A stretch of DNA of 64,000 nt, from positions 1,488,001 through 1,552,000 of the forward strand of contig NZ_CP098514.1 in assembly GCF_023703775.1 (NCBI RefSeq). The letters are read 5' to 3'. A program made the translations under genes and the position numbers. The notes under the pieces are model-generated. The model did not search any database. It had not been told where the DNA came from and saw nothing but the letters and a program-made list of their open reading frames with translations. This document shows, in pieces, positions 16,212 through 25,028 of the stretch (within the stretch, counting starts at the first letter, position 1; each line of letters opens with the position of its first letter). The DNA is from Haloplanus sp. GDY1 (GTDB lineage: Archaea > Halobacteriota > Halobacteria > Halobacteriales > Haloferacaceae).

Positions 16212-18887
16212 TCAACCGCCGACGTCGCCGGTGATCTCCGCGGGAGTCGACCGCGACACCGTCGACCGGTTGGTTCGGGGGTCCTTCTCGACGCGCACGA
16301 GGTCGTCGGCGGCGCCGACGAGTTCCTCGTCGTGGCTGACGATCACGATCTGTGCCACCCCCAGACCGCGCATCTCCTCGACGAGGTCCACCAGTCGCGA
16401 GACGTGACCGGCGTCGAGGAAGACGGTCGGTTCGTCGAGGATGAGCGGCGGCATCGGCGCCGCGCCGTCGATGCCCTCCGCCAGCAGGCGGTAGATGGCA
16501 CACCGGAGGCTGAGGTTGAACAGCGCCCGCTCGCCGCCCGAGAGCTGGGTGGGGTCGAGTTCGCTCCCGTCCTTCCCGACGACCGAGAGTTCGTAGTCGC
16601 CGTCGAGGCGCAGGTGGGCGTAGGCGTCGTTGCCGTAGACGAGGTCGAACGTCTCGTTCAGGAGCCGTTCGAGGGTCTCGACGTTGCGCTGGCGGAGTTC
16701 GGCCCGCAGGTCGCCGTACGTGGCCTCCAGCCGTTCGGCCTCCTCGTGGAGGTCGTCGAGGGCCGCGACCCGATCCGCGAGGGCGTCACGCTCCTCGCGG
16801 AGTGCCGACAGAGCGTCGAGTTCGTTCCGAACGCCGCCGATCTTCGCCTGGAGGTCGTCCCGTCGCTCCGCCAGCCGGTCGAGTTCCTCGCGCACGTCCG
16901 CGAGGTACTCCTCGGCGTTTCGCTTGTTCCGGCGCGCCGCCTCGATGGCGTCCTCGTCGACGGCCTCGCGCAACTCGTCGCGGCGGTCCCGTTTCTCCGC
17001 CAGCCGTTCGCGCCGTTCGTCGTTCGTCTCCTCGATCCGCGTCGCCTCCCCGCGGAGCCGGTCGATCTCGTCCTCGCGGTCGGCGATCCGGTCCAGCCGG
17101 GACTCGACGGCGTCGACCCGCTCGCGCGCCTCGCCGATGGCCTCCAGTTCGGCCGTCAACTCCTCGACCCGGTCCTCGGCGTCGGCCGCCTCCTCGCGTT
17201 TCTCCGCCGCCACCTCGCGTGTCTCCGCCGCCCGCTCCCGCAGGTCGGCCGCCTCCGACTCGCGGTCGGCGGCCGCCTCGCGCTTCTCGGTCGCGTCGTC
17301 GCGCCGCTCGGCCGCACGCTCCGCGAGGCGCTCGCGTTCGGCCTCGACGTCTGCCAGCCGCGACTCCGCCTCGGCCAGGTCGTCGAGCGCCTCGATCCGA
17401 TCGTCGAGGTCCGCGACGCGCTCGCGGGCGGCCTCCAGTTCGGCCTCGAGTTCCGACAGCCGCTCGCGATCCTCCTCGATCCGGTCGGCGTGCGGCGAGT
17501 CCTCGACCGGCTGTCCACACTCCGGGCACTTCCCCGCCGCCAGCAGTTCCTCGGCCTCCGCGACCCGCTCTTCCGCCGAGGAGCGTTTGGCGTCGAGTTC
17601 CGCGACCCGCTCCCGGACCTCGGCGCGGCGTTCGCGGAGTTCCTCGCGCCGGTCGGCCGCCTCGCCCCGGTCGACCGGCGCGTCCTCGAACCGAGCCGCC
17701 AGCTCCGAGGCCTCCGCGTCCAGTTCCTCGATGCGGGCCTCGTGATCCGCGGCCGCCTCCTCGGCGTCGGCCGCCGCGTCGCGAAGCTCCGCGGCCCGCT
17801 CCTCGGCCCGGTCGGCGCGCTCGGCCAGGTCCTCGGCCTTCTCCGCGAGGTTGGTCGCCTGGTTGTCCAGCCCCGTCGCCGACGCGTTCGCCTCGGTTCG
17901 GGCCTCGCGGACAGCCTCCTCGCGCTCGGTCAGTTCCGCCCGGCGCGCCTCGACGGCGTCGGTCGTCGGCTCGTCGAGCCCCGCCGCGTCGAGGCGGTCG
18001 TCGACCGCCGCCTCCAGTTCGGCGATCCGCTCGCGGGCCGCCTCGATCCGCTCGCGGATCCCCTCGCGTTCCGTCTCGGCCTCGCGGATCGCCGCCTCCA
18101 GGTCCTCGATGTCCGCCTCGACGGCGTCGAGTTCCTCGCGTTTCGCCTCGTGCTCCTCGAGGACCGCCTCGGCCTCGCTTTTCGTCCGCTCGGCCTTCTC
18201 GCGCTGTTCCTCGTAGTTGTCGATCCGATCGTTCACGTCCGCGAGGTCCCCCTCCAGATCGTCGAGTCGGGCGTGGAGGTTCTCGGCTTCCTTCTCCTCG
18301 ATCTGTGACTCGACCTTCCGGAGTTCGCCCCGCTTCTCCGAGCGCACGTCCTCGACCCCGAGCCGGGCGTCCGCGGCGCGCTCGCGGTACTCCTCCAGCC
18401 GACCCAGTTGCAGGAGGTCGTCGATCACGTCCTGTCGCTGGTCCGGCGAGGCGTTGATGAGCTGGTTCACCTCGCCCTGCCGGACGTACGCGCAGTTGAC
18501 GAACGCCTCGGCGTCCATGCGGAGCAGGTCGGCGACGAACCCGCGCACGTCCCGCGCGCCCTCGACGGTCACGTCGGGACCGTCGAGATGACAGTCGGCC
18601 GTCGACGTCCGGTCGCCGGACTGCCGGAGGCGGCGATGGACGTGATACGACGCCCCGTCGTGGGTGAACCACAGGTCGATTTCGGCCTCCTCGGCGCCGT
18701 TGGTCACCACCTCGTCGAGGGTTCCCTCCAGCGCCTTCGATCCGTAGAGCGCGAAGAAACACGACTCCAGCAGCGACGACTTCCCGCTGCCGTTGAGGCC
18801 GTGGATCACGGTCACGCCGTCCCGGAGGTCGAGGTCAGCGTCGGCGTAAGGCCGGAAGTTCCGCAGGCGGATCCGGTCGAACCTCAC
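16212..18887 (-). CDS. rad50: DNA double-strand break repair ATPase Rad50
   Basis: 891 residues, typical length. Walker A GLNGSGKS (about 30-37); Q-loop [11 protein letters not shown]; two long Glu/Arg/Ala-rich coiled coils flanking the zinc hook CPEC (about 452-455, in [15 protein letters not shown]); C-terminal signature [12 protein letters not shown] and Walker [13 protein letters not shown] (about 812-822). With Mre11 it holds and processes broken DNA ends. The start is GTG at 18887, which overlaps the mre11 stop as GTGA, so the two are translationally coupled. The coiled-coil composition gives long spurious frames on the other strand. Confidence 0.98.
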   Translation of the reverse strand: MRFDRIRLRNFRPYADADLDLRDGVTVIHGLNGSGKSSLLESCFFALYGSKALEGTLDEVVTNGAEEAEIDLWFTHDGASYHVHRRLRQSGDRTSTADCHLDGPDVTVEGARDVRGFVADLLRMDAEAFVNCAYVRQGEVNQLINASPDQRQDVIDDLLQLGRLEEYRERAADARLGVEDVRSEKRGELRKVESQIEEKEAENLHARLDDLEGDLADVNDRIDNYEEQREKAERTKSEAEAVLEEHEAKREELDAVEADIEDLEAAIREAETEREGIRERIEAARERIAELEAAVDDRLDAAGLDEPTTDAVEARRAELTEREEAVREARTEANASATGLDNQATNLAEKAEDLAERADRAEERAAELRDAAADAEEAAADHEARIEELDAEASELAARFEDAPVDRGEAADRREELRERRAEVRERVAELDAKRSSAEERVAEAEELLAAGKCPECGQPVEDSPHADRIEEDRERLSELEAELEAARERVADLDDRIEALDDLAEAESRLADVEAERERLAERAAERRDDATEKREAAADRESEAADLRERAAETREVAAEKREEAADAEDRVEELTAELEAIGEARERVDAVESRLDRIADREDEIDRLRGEATRIEETNDERRERLAEKRDRRDELREAVDEDAIEAARRNKRNAEEYLADVREELDRLAERRDDLQAKIGGVRNELDALSALREERDALADRVAALDDLHEEAERLEATYGDLRAELRQRNVETLERLLNETFDLVYGNDAYAHLRLDGDYELSVVGKDGSELDPTQLSGGERALFNLSLRCAIYRLLAEGIDGAAPMPPLILDEPTVFLDAGHVSRLVDLVEEMRGLGVAQIVIVSHDEELVGAADDLVRVEKDPRTNRSTVSRSTPAEITGDVGG

Positions 18888-20125
18888 AGGAAGTCCTCCA
18901 TGGAGACCTGATCGTCTGGCGCTGGCTCCCCGTTCTCGGTGGCCTCGGCCGCGTCCGGGCCGGTGGCCGACGCCCCGTCGGGGTCGCCCCGGTCGAGCGA
19001 CCCGTCGTCCACGGCGTCGGCGACGAGGTCCGCGACCCGATCACGGACGTTCGAGTCCGCCAGCCCCTCGTCGCGGACCGTCTCGTCGAGCCGACGACCC
19101 GCGTCGGAGAGGTCCATCTCGCGGATCCGCTCGCGGACCGCCGCGTCGGGGTCGCCGAACTCCACCTCCGCGTCGGCCTCCACCCCCTCGCCGCCGACCG
19201 CCCGGTGGTCCGTGACGCGTGCGAGCAGGGCTCCCTCCTCGAGCGCCGCCTCCTCGACCGCCGCCGGGGTGACGGGGTCGCCCTCGCCGGTGATCGACAC
19301 CACGGCCACCGCGTCGGTCAGGTCGTGCTGGCGCACCTGCTCGCGGACCCGGTCGACGCCCTCGCCCTCCGCCAGGTCCACGTCGACGAAGGCGAAGGGC
19401 CGGGTGTCGAGCGAGCGTCGCCTGACGTCGACCGTGGCGTCGCCGCCGGCGTCGGCACCGAACTCGACGAGGTTGTAACCGCGGGCGTCGCGTTCGTCCG
19501 CGCTCGCCCGCTCGGTCGATCCGCAGTAGGTCACCCACGTCCCCCGGACCTCCGCCCGGTCGGGAGTGTGGTTGTCGCCGAGCAGCATCGCGTCGAAGTC
19601 GACGTTCGACGCCGACAGCACCGTCTCGGTGTCCCAGTCGGCGTGCGGGAAGGGGGTGAACAGACCGTGGGCCACCAGCGCCGCTGTGTCGGCGTCGTGG
19701 GGTTCGAAGTCGTAGTCGAGGTCCTCGCGCCGGGAGCGCGGGACGTGATCGAGGCCGTAGAAGGCCGTCTCGCCGACGACGGTCGGGTCGTCGTCGAGGC
19801 GGGTCGCCAGGCCGAGATCGGAAAAGAGGTCGAGCCACTGGCTCCCGCGGGTCGCCTCGTGGTTGCCGACGACGGCGAGGAAGGGAACGTCGGCGTCGTC
19901 GAGGCGGCGAAGCGCGGAGAGAACGCCCAGGAGGTCGGGGAGGTCGGGGCGGCGGTCGTGAAAGAGATCGCCCGCGTGGACCACGGCGTCGACGGACGCG
20001 TCGCCGTCGGCCACGGCGTCGTCGATCACCGCCTCGAACGCGTCGAGGAAGTCCTGCCGGCGCTCCGACGAGTGGTACTGTCGGTAGCCGACGTGGGTGT
20101 CGCCGGTGTGAATCACCCGTGTCAT
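18884..20125 (-). CDS. mre11: DNA double-strand break repair nuclease Mre11
   Basis: 413 residues from ATG 20125 ([14 protein letters not shown]). Calcineurin-like phosphoesterase motifs: [46 protein letters not shown] and LLGDNHTPD. The last motif has GDNH where many Mre11 proteins have GHxH, so one metal ligand may be Asp. The C-terminal capping and Rad50-binding region (270-413) is acidic and ends with VSMEDFL. The nuclease resects double-strand breaks with Rad50. Overlaps of four bases link it to the upstream 103-codon gene (ATGA) and to rad50 (GTGA). Confidence 0.97.
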   Translation of the reverse strand: MTRVIHTGDTHVGYRQYHSSERRQDFLDAFEAVIDDAVADGDASVDAVVHAGDLFHDRRPDLPDLLGVLSALRRLDDADVPFLAVVGNHEATRGSQWLDLFSDLGLATRLDDDPTVVGETAFYGLDHVPRSRREDLDYDFEPHDADTAALVAHGLFTPFPHADWDTETVLSASNVDFDAMLLGDNHTPDRAEVRGTWVTYCGSTERASADERDARGYNLVEFGADAGGDATVDVRRRSLDTRPFAFVDVDLAEGEGVDRVREQVRQHDLTDAVAVVSITGEGDPVTPAAVEEAALEEGALLARVTDHRAVGGEGVEADAEVEFGDPDAAVRERIREMDLSDAGRRLDETVRDEGLADSNVRDRVADLVADAVDDGSLDRGDPDGASATGPDAAEATENGEPAPDDQVSMEDFL

Positions 20126-20433
20126 CGCTCCGGAGGTTGACCGTCGGGACTCAAAACCGTTCCGCGACCGGAGCGGAAGTGGTCCGCCGCGGCCGCCCGA
20201 CAGCGGTCGACGGTCGCGAGCGCCCGCCGTCCCCGGCACGCGGCCGCCTCGTCACCCGAGCGGTCGGCCGCCGCCACCGCGCGACGGAGTCGGTCGATCC
20301 CGTCGTCGTCGACGAACGCGGCGAGGTCACACACGTCGTCGAGCGCCGAGACTGCCTCGTCGACGGTCGCCGTCGGATCGGCCGCGTCCCCGGTCGCCAG
20401 CGCGCGGAGCGCGTCGCGTACCTCGTCGGTCAC
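20122..20433 (-). CDS. Small helical protein co-translated with mre11-rad50
   Basis: 103 residues from GTG 20433 (then TDEVRDALRALATG). The open frame extends upstream to 20676 but that part is a shadow of the winged-helix gene. Predicted all-helical and Ala/Asp-rich; one Cys pair (CDLAAF, ACRGRRALATVDRC) is scattered rather than zinc-like. The last codons overlap the mre11 ATG (ATGA), so the protein is made together with Mre11. No family recognised; a role in the Mre11-Rad50 pathway is inference from position only. Confidence 0.7.
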   Translation of the reverse strand: MTDEVRDALRALATGDAADPTATVDEAVSALDDVCDLAAFVDDDGIDRLRRAVAAADRSGDEAAACRGRRALATVDRCRAAAADHFRSGRGTVLSPDGQPPER

Positions 20434-20459
20434 GGCCAGGGGTGGCCGCCTCCCCGGGC

Positions 20460-20720
20460 TTAAATCTTCAGGGAGTAGAGGCGCTTGCGCGCGTCGGAGA
20501 AGGAGAACCGCGACTCGACGACGTCCTCGTCCTCGAGTCGGGTCAGCGCGTAGCGCACCGTCCGCGGGGGCAGGAGCGTCTCCTCGGCAAGTTGGCTCTG
20601 GCTCAGCGTCTCGTTGTAGTCGAGTACCTTCGCGACGAGTTTGGCGCTCGGGGGCAGATCGCGCACGTCGGCCCACCGATCCGCGTCGGCGTCGCGGGGA
20701 ACTGCCTCGGTCGTGCTCAT
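20460..20720 (-). CDS. Winged-helix transcription regulator, first gene of the mre11-rad50 operon
   Basis: 86 residues from ATG 20720 (MSTTEAVPRDADADRW); a GGAGG stands about five bases before the ATG and decides this start over one six codons earlier. MarR/ArsR-like winged helix: LPPSAKLVAKVLDYNETLSQSQLAEETLLPPRTVRYALTRLEDEDVVESRFSFSDARKRLYSL. Recognition helix about 48-60. It precedes the 103-codon gene by 26 bases and is transcribed with it towards mre11 and rad50. An AT-rich repeat lies just upstream. Confidence 0.85.
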   Translation of the reverse strand: MSTTEAVPRDADADRWADVRDLPPSAKLVAKVLDYNETLSQSQLAEETLLPPRTVRYALTRLEDEDVVESRFSFSDARKRLYSLKI

Positions 20721-20747
20721 CTTGCCTCCCACTCGCACATACAGGAT

Positions 20748-20779
20748 GATAATATTTGCTATCGAGATATTTTCTATAG
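20748..20779. promoter_or_regulatory. AT-rich direct repeats between divergent winged-helix and PAN genes
   Basis: A strongly AT-rich island in a GC-rich genome. AATATTTGCTAT (20751-20762) and GATATTTTCTAT (20766-20777) agree at 10 of 12 positions with a 15-base period. The first copy coincides with the minus-strand TATA (about 28-36 bases before the ATG at 20720). It could be a double TATA or an operator for the winged-helix protein. Confidence 0.5.
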
Positions 20780-20864
20780 TAATACCCAGGGCGTGTGAAC
20801 CCGAACCACGGCGAAGACCGCGCCCACCCGAAGTCTCTTATGAGTCAGCGCCTTAAATCGGGCA

Positions 20865-22079
20865 ATGACCGACACTGTGGACGACGTCGAACTCCCGTAC
20901 GACGAGGAGGCGGCGTCGCAGCAGGAAAAAATCGAGGCCCTCCGCGAGCGGCTCGACGTGCTGGAGGGGCAAAACGAGGAGATGCGCGACAAGCTGCTGG
21001 ACGCGAACGCCGAGAACAACAAGTACCAGCAGAAGCTGGAGCGGCTGACCCACGAGAACAAGAAGCTCAAGCAGTCGCCGCTGTTCGTCGCGACGGTGCA
21101 GGAACTGACCGACGAGGGCGTCATCATCAAGCAGCACGGCAACAACCAGGAGGCCCTGACGGAGGTCACCGACGAGATGCGGTCGGAACTCGAACCCGAC
21201 TCGCGGGTCGCGGTGAACAACTCCCTCTCCATCGTCAAGCGCCTCGACAAGGAGACGGACGTGCGGGCCCGCGTGATGCAGGTCGAACACAGCCCGGACG
21301 TGAGCTACGAGGACATCGGCGGCCTCGAGGACCAGATGCAGGAGGTCCGCGAGACGGTCGAGATGCCGCTCGACCGTCCCGACATGTTCGAGCAGGTCGG
21401 CATCGAACCGCCCTCGGGCGTTCTCCTCCACGGCCCGCCCGGCACCGGGAAGACGATGCTCGCGAAGGCCGTCGCCAACCAGACCGACGCCACCTTCATC
21501 AAGATGGCCGGCTCGGAACTCGTCCACAAGTTCATCGGCGAGGGGGCGAAGCTCGTCCGCGACCTCTTCGAGGTGGCCCGCGAGAACGAGCCCGCCGTCC
21601 TGTTCATCGACGAAATCGACGCCATCGCGTCGAAGCGGACCGACTCGAAGACCTCCGGTGACGCCGAGGTCCAGCGGACGATGATGCAGCTGCTCTCCGA
21701 GATGGACGGCTTCGAGGAGCGCGGCGAGGTCCGCATCATCGCGGCGACCAACCGCTTCGACATGCTCGATCCGGCCATCCTCCGGCCGGGCCGGTTCGAC
21801 CGCCTCATCGAGGTGCCGAAACCCGACGACGAGGGGCGCGAGATCATCTTCAGGATCCACACCCGCGACATGAACGTCGCCGAGGACGTGAACTTCGAGG
21901 AACTGGCCGAGATGACCGGCGACGCCTCCGGCGCCGACATCAAGGCCATCTGTACCGAGGCCGGGATGTTCGCCATCCGCGACGACCGCACCGAAATCTA
22001 CATGGACGACTTCGTCTCCGCGTGGGAGAAGATCAGCGCCGAGTCGACCGACGACAGCGTCTCGCGGGCGTTCGCCTGA
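20865..22079 (+). CDS. pan: Proteasome-activating nucleotidase PAN
   Basis: 404 residues. N-terminal coiled coil (about 18-70), OB domain (75-150, FVATVQELTDEGVIIKQHGNNQEALTEV), AAA+ domain with Walker A GPPGTGKT (about 191-198), Walker B VLFIDEID (about 244-251), second region of homology IIAATNRFDMLDPAILRPGRFDR, and a C-terminal helical lid. PAN is a hexameric unfoldase that feeds proteins into the 20S proteasome. The C-terminus ends RAFA, so the HbYX docking motif appears as a variant with Phe in place of Tyr. CTTATG about 27 bases upstream is a plausible TATA element. Confidence 0.97.
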   Translation: MTDTVDDVELPYDEEAASQQEKIEALRERLDVLEGQNEEMRDKLLDANAENNKYQQKLERLTHENKKLKQSPLFVATVQELTDEGVIIKQHGNNQEALTEVTDEMRSELEPDSRVAVNNSLSIVKRLDKETDVRARVMQVEHSPDVSYEDIGGLEDQMQEVRETVEMPLDRPDMFEQVGIEPPSGVLLHGPPGTGKTMLAKAVANQTDATFIKMAGSELVHKFIGEGAKLVRDLFEVARENEPAVLFIDEIDAIASKRTDSKTSGDAEVQRTMMQLLSEMDGFEERGEVRIIAATNRFDMLDPAILRPGRFDRLIEVPKPDDEGREIIFRIHTRDMNVAEDVNFEELAEMTGDASGADIKAICTEAGMFAIRDDRTEIYMDDFVSAWEKISAESTDDSVSRAFA

Positions 22080-22132
22080 TCGCCGCCGACGCGTGACGCG
22101 ACGTTTTTGCCCCGGCGCCCGGTAGGTGGGGT

Positions 22133-22561
22133 ATGACCGTCCGCACCGACGTGGCGCCGAGTACGCTCCCCGTGACCCTCCGGGAGGGCGGCGTCGAAGT
22201 GGAGTATCTCGACGGCCGAACGGCGTTCTACCGCGGCGTCCCGGAGAAGGTGACAGAGACGCTCGCGACCGGTCCCGGCAAGGAGGTCCACGTCCTCGTG
22301 ACCGACCCCGAAGGGACCGAGGGCGTGATGATGTACGTCAACGACCGCAAGACCCACGAGGACATCCTGGAGTCGACGGGCGTGGGGCGGATACTCCTCG
22401 ACGAGGGGGAGACGGAGGAGGTGTTCCCGGGCGTAACCGTCGGCTCCCCCGACGGGATGCGGTGCCGGGTGGAGGCCGACCTCTCGGAGGCGCGGGGGCG
22501 CGTGTTCGTCTTCGTCGAGGACGACTGGGGCGAGGAGTCGTACGAACTGGTCGCGGCGTAG
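22133..22561 (+). CDS. Conserved haloarchaeal protein (DUF5796-like)
   Basis: 142 residues, acidic, predicted mostly beta strand: VTLREGGVEVEYLDGRTAFYRGVPEK, VHVLVTDPEGTEGVMMYVNDRKTHEDILESTGVGRILLDEGE and MRCRVEADLSEARGRVFVFVEDDWGEESYELV. No catalytic motif, Cys pair or membrane segment. I believe it belongs to the family catalogued as DUF5796; no function known. It follows PAN by 53 bases on the same strand and may be co-transcribed. Its stop abuts, with zero bases between, the stop of the convergent zinc-finger gene. Confidence 0.8.
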   Translation: MTVRTDVAPSTLPVTLREGGVEVEYLDGRTAFYRGVPEKVTETLATGPGKEVHVLVTDPEGTEGVMMYVNDRKTHEDILESTGVGRILLDEGETEEVFPGVTVGSPDGMRCRVEADLSEARGRVFVFVEDDWGEESYELVAA

Positions 22562-22702
22562 TTACTGGAGGTAAGAGGGGTCGGCGCTGTCGCTGTCGCA
22601 GTTGTCCTCGTGCTGTTCGGCGTCGTCCCGGTCGTCGAACAACATCCCACAGACTTCGCACTCGTACCACGTCATTCCGTCCCGCTCTGTCGTGGTCACC
22701 AT
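22562..22702 (-). CDS. 46-residue C2HC zinc-finger protein
   Basis: Encoded from ATG 22702 to TAA 22562-22564. The protein starts MVTTTERDGMTWYECEVCG and carries C-x2-C (residues 15 and 18) followed by QHEDNC (His 31, Cys 35), a C2H2/C2HC finger, then SADPSYLQ. Such one-finger micro-proteins are common in haloarchaea (perhaps DUF7128, from memory) and some affect motility or biofilms; the role of this one is unknown. It converges end-to-end with the gene at 22133-22561. Confidence 0.8.
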   Translation of the reverse strand: MVTTTERDGMTWYECEVCGMLFDDRDDAEQHEDNCDSDSADPSYLQ

Positions 22703-22780
22703 GTGTGTACGTGCGCGAGGCGGCGGTAAAACCGTTGCCCCGGTGCCATCGCGCCCCGACGCCCCGTCGGAGGTCGATTC

Positions 22781-23119
22781 TCAGCCGTCGAGCGTCGAGA
22801 CGTCCGCGACGGTGACGGCCATGCCGAACAGCATGAGGCCGATGCCGGTCACGCCGACGGGGACCGAGACCTGCAACAGCGTCGACCCCGCGAAGGCGCC
22901 GACGCCGCCGGAGACGGCCCCGAGGGTCCGCGACTGGGTGGTCCGGCCGTTCAGTCGCCCCCACGTCTCCCGGTGAGCGAGGACGACTGCCGTGGTCGCG
23001 CCGTAGACGACGGCGACCGAGAGGAGGGGGAGACCGAGCGATCCGGAGACGACCGCGACGAGGGCGGCGAGACCGACGCCGACGGCGGCAGCGATACCGT
23101 AGCGGACGGAGCGGCGCAT
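22781..23119 (-). CDS. Small four-helix membrane protein
   Basis: 112 residues from ATG 23119 (MRRSVRYGIAAAVGVGL). Four hydrophobic segments at about 8-25, 28-47, 68-85 and 88-105, separated by short loops (HRETWGRLNGRTTQSR in the middle). The frame stays open far upstream through purA, but that part is Arg-rich shadow. No recognised family; probably a conserved haloarchaeal membrane protein. It lies 56 bases downstream of purA on the same strand and may be co-transcribed. Confidence 0.75.
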   Translation of the reverse strand: MRRSVRYGIAAAVGVGLAALVAVVSGSLGLPLLSVAVVYGATTAVVLAHRETWGRLNGRTTQSRTLGAVSGGVGAFAGSTLLQVSVPVGVTGIGLMLFGMAVTVADVSTLDG

Positions 23120-23175
23120 ACGGGGCCGTACGCCCACGGAAGGAAAGGGAGCCCGCACCGTCGCGGGGTCTGCGA

Positions 23176-24507
23176 CTACCCCTGGCGCTCGAAGGGGTCG
23201 GCGAGTTCGATGGTCTCGGCGCGGTCCGGGCCGACGCCGACGGCGTAGATGGGCGCGCCCACCTCGTCGCTCAGGTACTCCAGATACGTCCGCGCGTTGG
23301 CGGGGAGCGCGTCGTAGCCCTCCTCCGCGACGGCGGTCCAGTCCACCTCGGGCCACGGTTCGAACTCCTTCAGGATCGGGTCGCAGTCCGCCCAGCGCTC
23401 GGTCGTCGCGGGCATCGTCTCCAGTCGCTCGCCGTCGAGTTCGTAGGCGTCGCCGACCTGCACCTCGTCGAGTCCGGCCAGGACGTCGAGGTGGTTGACC
23501 GCGATGCCGGTGAAGCCGCTCGCGCGGGCGGCGTGCCGGAGCATCGGCACGTCGAGCCAGCCGATCCGGCGGGGCCGACCGGTGACGGTGCCGAACTCGC
23601 CGCCCTTCTCGCGGATGTAGTCGGCCAGGTCCTCGTCGTCGCCGTCGAGTTCCGTCGGCAGGGGACCGGTGCCGACGCGGGAGAGGTAGGCCTTCACGAT
23701 GCCGACCACCTCGCCGCGGCCGACGACCGTCGGTCCGACGCCCGTCCCCGTCGACGCGCCGCCAGCGGTCGGGTTCGAGGACGTGACGTAGGGGTAGATG
23801 CCGTGGTCGATGTCGATGGAGGTGCCCTGTGCCCCCTCGAACAGCAGGTTCTCGCCGGCGTCGAGTTTTCCCCCGAGGAAGTCGCCGGCGTTCACGGTCA
23901 TGTCCTCCGCCGCGAGTCGGCGGCCGACGTCGGCGAACTCCTCGTGGAGCGCGTCGACGTCGAACTCCTCGCCGGCCTCGAGGCCGAACACCTCCTCGAC
24001 GAGCGCGCGCTTCTGGGGGACGACGTACTCCAGTCGGTCGCGGAGTACGTCCGGATCCAGCAGGTCGCCGACGCGAATCCCGCGCCGGCCCACCTTGTCC
24101 TCGTAGGTGGGGCCGATGCCGCGTCCGGTGGTGCCGGCAGCCAGGTCGTCGTCGCTCTTGGCCTCCTCCTCGATGCCGTCGAGGACGCGGTGGTACGGCA
24201 TGATGACGTGGGCCCGGCGCGCGACGCGGACGTCCGGGTCCAGCCCCCGCTCCCGGAGCGCGTCCAGTTCGTCGAACAGCGTGCGCGGGTTGACGACACA
24301 GCCGTTGCCGAGGACGCCCACCTTGCCGCGGACCGCGCCGCTCGGCACCAGCGACAGCTTGTACTCCTCGCCATCCTCGACGACGGTGTGGCCGGCGTTG
24401 TCCCCGCCCTGATACCGGACCACGATGTCGGCGTTCCCACCCCACAAGTCGACGAGGGCACCCTTGCCCTCGTCTCCGAGCTGGGATCCGACGATGGTGA
24501 CAGTCAT
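23176..24507 (-). CDS. purA: Adenylosuccinate synthetase
   Basis: 443 residues. Catalyses GTP-dependent condensation of IMP and aspartate, first step from IMP to AMP, in the cytoplasm. N-terminal nucleotide loop GSQLGDEGKGALVD contains the catalytic Asp; GGDNAGHTVV contains the catalytic His; GRGIGPTYEDKVGRRGIRVGDL and FEGAQGTSIDIDHGIYPYVTSSNPTAGG are diagnostic; GRPRRIGWLD lies near the substrate loop. The ATG at 24507 is 215 bases from the divergent regulator gene at 24723. Confidence 0.98.
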   Translation of the reverse strand: MTVTIVGSQLGDEGKGALVDLWGGNADIVVRYQGGDNAGHTVVEDGEEYKLSLVPSGAVRGKVGVLGNGCVVNPRTLFDELDALRERGLDPDVRVARRAHVIMPYHRVLDGIEEEAKSDDDLAAGTTGRGIGPTYEDKVGRRGIRVGDLLDPDVLRDRLEYVVPQKRALVEEVFGLEAGEEFDVDALHEEFADVGRRLAAEDMTVNAGDFLGGKLDAGENLLFEGAQGTSIDIDHGIYPYVTSSNPTAGGASTGTGVGPTVVGRGEVVGIVKAYLSRVGTGPLPTELDGDDEDLADYIREKGGEFGTVTGRPRRIGWLDVPMLRHAARASGFTGIAVNHLDVLAGLDEVQVGDAYELDGERLETMPATTERWADCDPILKEFEPWPEVDWTAVAEEGYDALPANARTYLEYLSDEVGAPIYAVGVGPDRAETIELADPFERQG

Positions 24508-24703
24508 GTCCGCCCGGAGGTTCCGCCCGCCTCGCTAAACCGATTACGATACGGTCACGACGGCCGGCGGGAAGGGGCGTTTCCCCGCCGAGGCCGACGG
24601 TGTCGGCCGATCCGGCCACGACCCGAAGCGTTAACTACTCCCACTCCCGACGTCTATCCGATTCCGCGTCGTCGGGACTCACAGCAACTTTTAAAACCCG
24701 CAA

Positions 24704-24723
24704 TGACAAGTTAACAAGTGTCA
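24704..24723. promoter_or_regulatory. Operator-like inverted repeat covering the start of a winged-helix gene
   Basis: TGACAAGTTAACAAGTGTCA has TGACA/TGTCA arms and an internal direct repeat CAAGT (24707-24711, 24715-24719). It begins about six bases after the TATA-like CTTTTAAAAC (24689-24698) and ends on the A of the ATG at 24723. It therefore covers the expected transcription start. Autoregulation by the winged-helix protein is the simplest reading. Confidence 0.5.
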
Positions 24724-25028
24724 TGATAGACAGGCTCGAGAAAGAAGTCGATATGCTCGAACGCCATCTGCAGGTGCTGAAGATGGTCATCGGAAACGAA
24801 CCCATCGGCATCGTGAAGATGTCCAACGAGACGGGCTACCCGCATCACAAGGTTCGATACTCCCTTCGCGTCCTCGAGGAGGAGAACCTGATCGAACCGT
24901 CGAGTCAGGGTGCGATCACCACCGAGGACACCGCCGACTTCGTCGACGAACTCGACGAGAAGATCGACGCCATCGTCGACAAACTCGACTCGATGAAGAT
25001 CGAAGAGACGGCCGAGATCCAGGGCTAG
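24723..25028 (+). CDS. Winged-helix transcription regulator
   Basis: 101 residues from ATG 24723 (MIDRLEKEVDMLERHLQVLK); the longer frame from 24600 runs through the promoter. An N-terminal helix (1-22) looks like a dimerising coil. The winged helix is MVIGNEPIGIVKMSNETGYPHHKVRYSLRVLEEENLIEPSSQGAITT (22-68), and an acidic helix (72-95) follows. It is probably a conserved haloarchaeal DNA-binding protein. The TATA box is CTTTTAAAAC about 28 bases upstream. The stop shares CTAG with the convergent gene. Confidence 0.85.
   Translation: MIDRLEKEVDMLERHLQVLKMVIGNEPIGIVKMSNETGYPHHKVRYSLRVLEEENLIEPSSQGAITTEDTADFVDELDEKIDAIVDKLDSMKIEETAEIQG

Noticed and set aside
16786-18762. 658-codon minus-strand frame within rad50
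   Set aside because: Gly/Arg-rich alternative frame produced by coiled-coil codons of rad50; no motif.
22781-24619. 612-codon minus-strand frame running from the small membrane protein through purA
   Set aside because: Only the last 112 codons (from ATG 23119) look like protein; the rest is an Arg-rich shadow of purA in another frame.
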